Of a DNA stretch of 64,000 nt, positions 63,610-64,000 are shown one piece after another. The notes below the pieces were generated by a model. The model was not told the origin of the DNA. It saw nothing but the letters and a program-made list of their open reading frames with translations, and ran no database searches. The stretch is from Ectopseudomonas mendocina (GTDB lineage: Bacteria; Pseudomonadota; Gammaproteobacteria; Pseudomonadales; Pseudomonadaceae), in NCBI RefSeq assembly GCF_016008875.1, contig NZ_JADTQG010000012.1, positions 151,198-215,197 on the forward strand, in the 5' to 3' direction. The translations under genes and the position numbers were made by a program. Every line of letters begins with the position of its first letter. Positions within the stretch are counted from its first letter, which is position 1.

Positions 63610-64000
63610 CTGAGTACGCACATCTGCACGCCGACTTCAGGCCTGTGCTGCAGCTATCTGCTCGGGAGCGCATTCGCTTTATGGGTGAGCCTCGTTGGAT
63701 TGGTTACAAGGCGGCCCACCACATCCTGGATAGCCTTGAGTGTCTGCTTGAGGCTCCCAAACGGCCGCGCATGCCAAACATGCTCATCGTCGGTGATCCG
63801 AATAATGGCAAGACCACGATTGTCCGGCATTTCGAGAAAACGCATGGCCAAGGCTACGTCGACGAGAACTCTGAGCCAGTAAGGCCGATCATTTTGGCTG
63901 AGGCCCCTCCATCTGCAGAGGAGAAAGACCTCTACATTGCCATCCTTGACCGGATGTGGATGCCATACAAAACGACCGATTCCAAGGTCACGCTGCGGTT
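63606..64000 (+). CDS. tnsC: Tn7-like AAA+ regulator TnsC (TniB-like), 3' truncated by window end
   Basis: The first 131 residues of a TniB-type ATPase that links target selection to TnsAB. Walker A is 'GDPNNGKTT' (63-71), after 'MPNMLIV'. The start ATG overlaps the tnsB stop (ATGA), so tnsA-tnsB-tnsC are co-translated. No stop is reached by base 64000. Confidence 0.92.
   Translation, partial: MTEYAHLHADFRPVLQLSARERIRFMGEPRWIGYKAAHHILDSLECLLEAPKRPRMPNMLIVGDPNNGKTTIVRHFEKTHGQGYVDENSEPVRPIILAEAPPSAEEKDLYIAILDRMWMPYKTTDSKVTLR

Larger units (their letters stand above)
60889..64000 (+). mobile_element. Tn7-like transposon (Tn6022/AbaR-type, comM-targeting), left part
   Basis: The element begins with TGT at 60889 (TGTAGGATTACG...), right at the break in comM, and carries inward-reading tnsA-tnsB-tnsC with ATGA overlaps. 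The bases next to the end read GCCGC, a candidate 5-base target duplication; Tn6022/AbaR elements duplicate ACCGC in comM. The DNA is visibly less GC-rich than its surroundings. The other end, any tniQ/tnsD-type gene and the cargo are outside the window. Confidence 0.92.

Noticed and set aside
61001..64000. CRISPR-associated transposon (CAST)
   Set aside because: No cas gene or array appears in the visible part, and insertion in comM points to protein-guided targeting; the unseen remainder could still change this.

Overview
The window looks like a chromosomal segment of a Pseudomonas-type gammaproteobacterium. It is GC-rich with GC-ending codons, carries REP-like palindromes in many intergenic gaps, and from about 35.8 kb to 60.8 kb has a gene order (kauB, MFS, ..., lrp-type regulator, dadA, ridA-type, dadX, pauR, cycB, acetyl-CoA hydrolase, xpt, rep, GGDEF/EAL, MATE, LysR, ..., comM) that I recall as the PA5312-PA5290 neighbourhood of P. 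aeruginosa PAO1. A species call would need a search; the P. mendocina/oleovorans side of the genus is only a guess.

Region 1 (1-16.8 kb) is a hydroxy-acid / sugar-acid catabolic region. It starts with the end of a TRAP-transporter binding protein, then a 3-hydroxyisobutyrate-dehydrogenase-type reductase, a fumarylacetoacetate-hydrolase-family (FAH) hydrolase and an FMN 2-hydroxy-acid oxidase. On the opposite strand follow a TctCBA transporter and an Ldh2-type 2-hydroxy-acid dehydrogenase under a LysR regulator. Next come a XylX-like FAH protein, an iron-type alcohol dehydrogenase, an AraD1-like FAH protein and an alpha-ketoglutarate-semialdehyde dehydrogenase, interleaved with two closely similar LysR regulators. 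The simplest reading is import of sugar acids, dehydration of 2-keto-3-deoxy-pentonates to alpha-ketoglutarate semialdehyde and oxidation to alpha-ketoglutarate, with a second branch that may release pyruvate and lactate.

Region 2 (16.8-29.3 kb) is mixed: a secreted alpha/beta hydrolase, a degenerate HD-domain/LuxR regulator, a LysR regulator with a GFA-family protein, a ferric-reductase-like membrane protein with a possible 41-residue Cys protein, an OmpR-type two-component system divergent from two small secreted proteins and a DipZ-like thiol-redox protein, then a heme oxygenase-bacteriophytochrome pair (bphO-bphP).

Region 3 (29.7-60.2 kb) is core genome: tRNA-Arg(CCG), gabD and gabT, a TetR-MFS pair with a clear palindromic operator, kauB and other polyamine/GABA functions, the D-/L-alanine catabolic genes (dadA, dadX), cytochrome c5, xpt, Rep helicase, a GGDEF/EAL protein, a MATE pump and a chemoreceptor. 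Two short elements with matching terminal inverted repeats (26.1 and 33.2 kb) lie inside terminator-like hairpins.

Region 4 (60.2-64 kb) is the most notable. The C-terminal part of comM is cut off by the end of a Tn7-like transposon that begins TGT at 60889, carries several short direct repeats (probable TnsB sites) and encodes overlapping tnsA-tnsB-tnsC reading inward. The disrupted position matches the glycine-rich stretch of comM used by Tn6022/AbaR-type elements. The transposon cargo and right end lie beyond the window.
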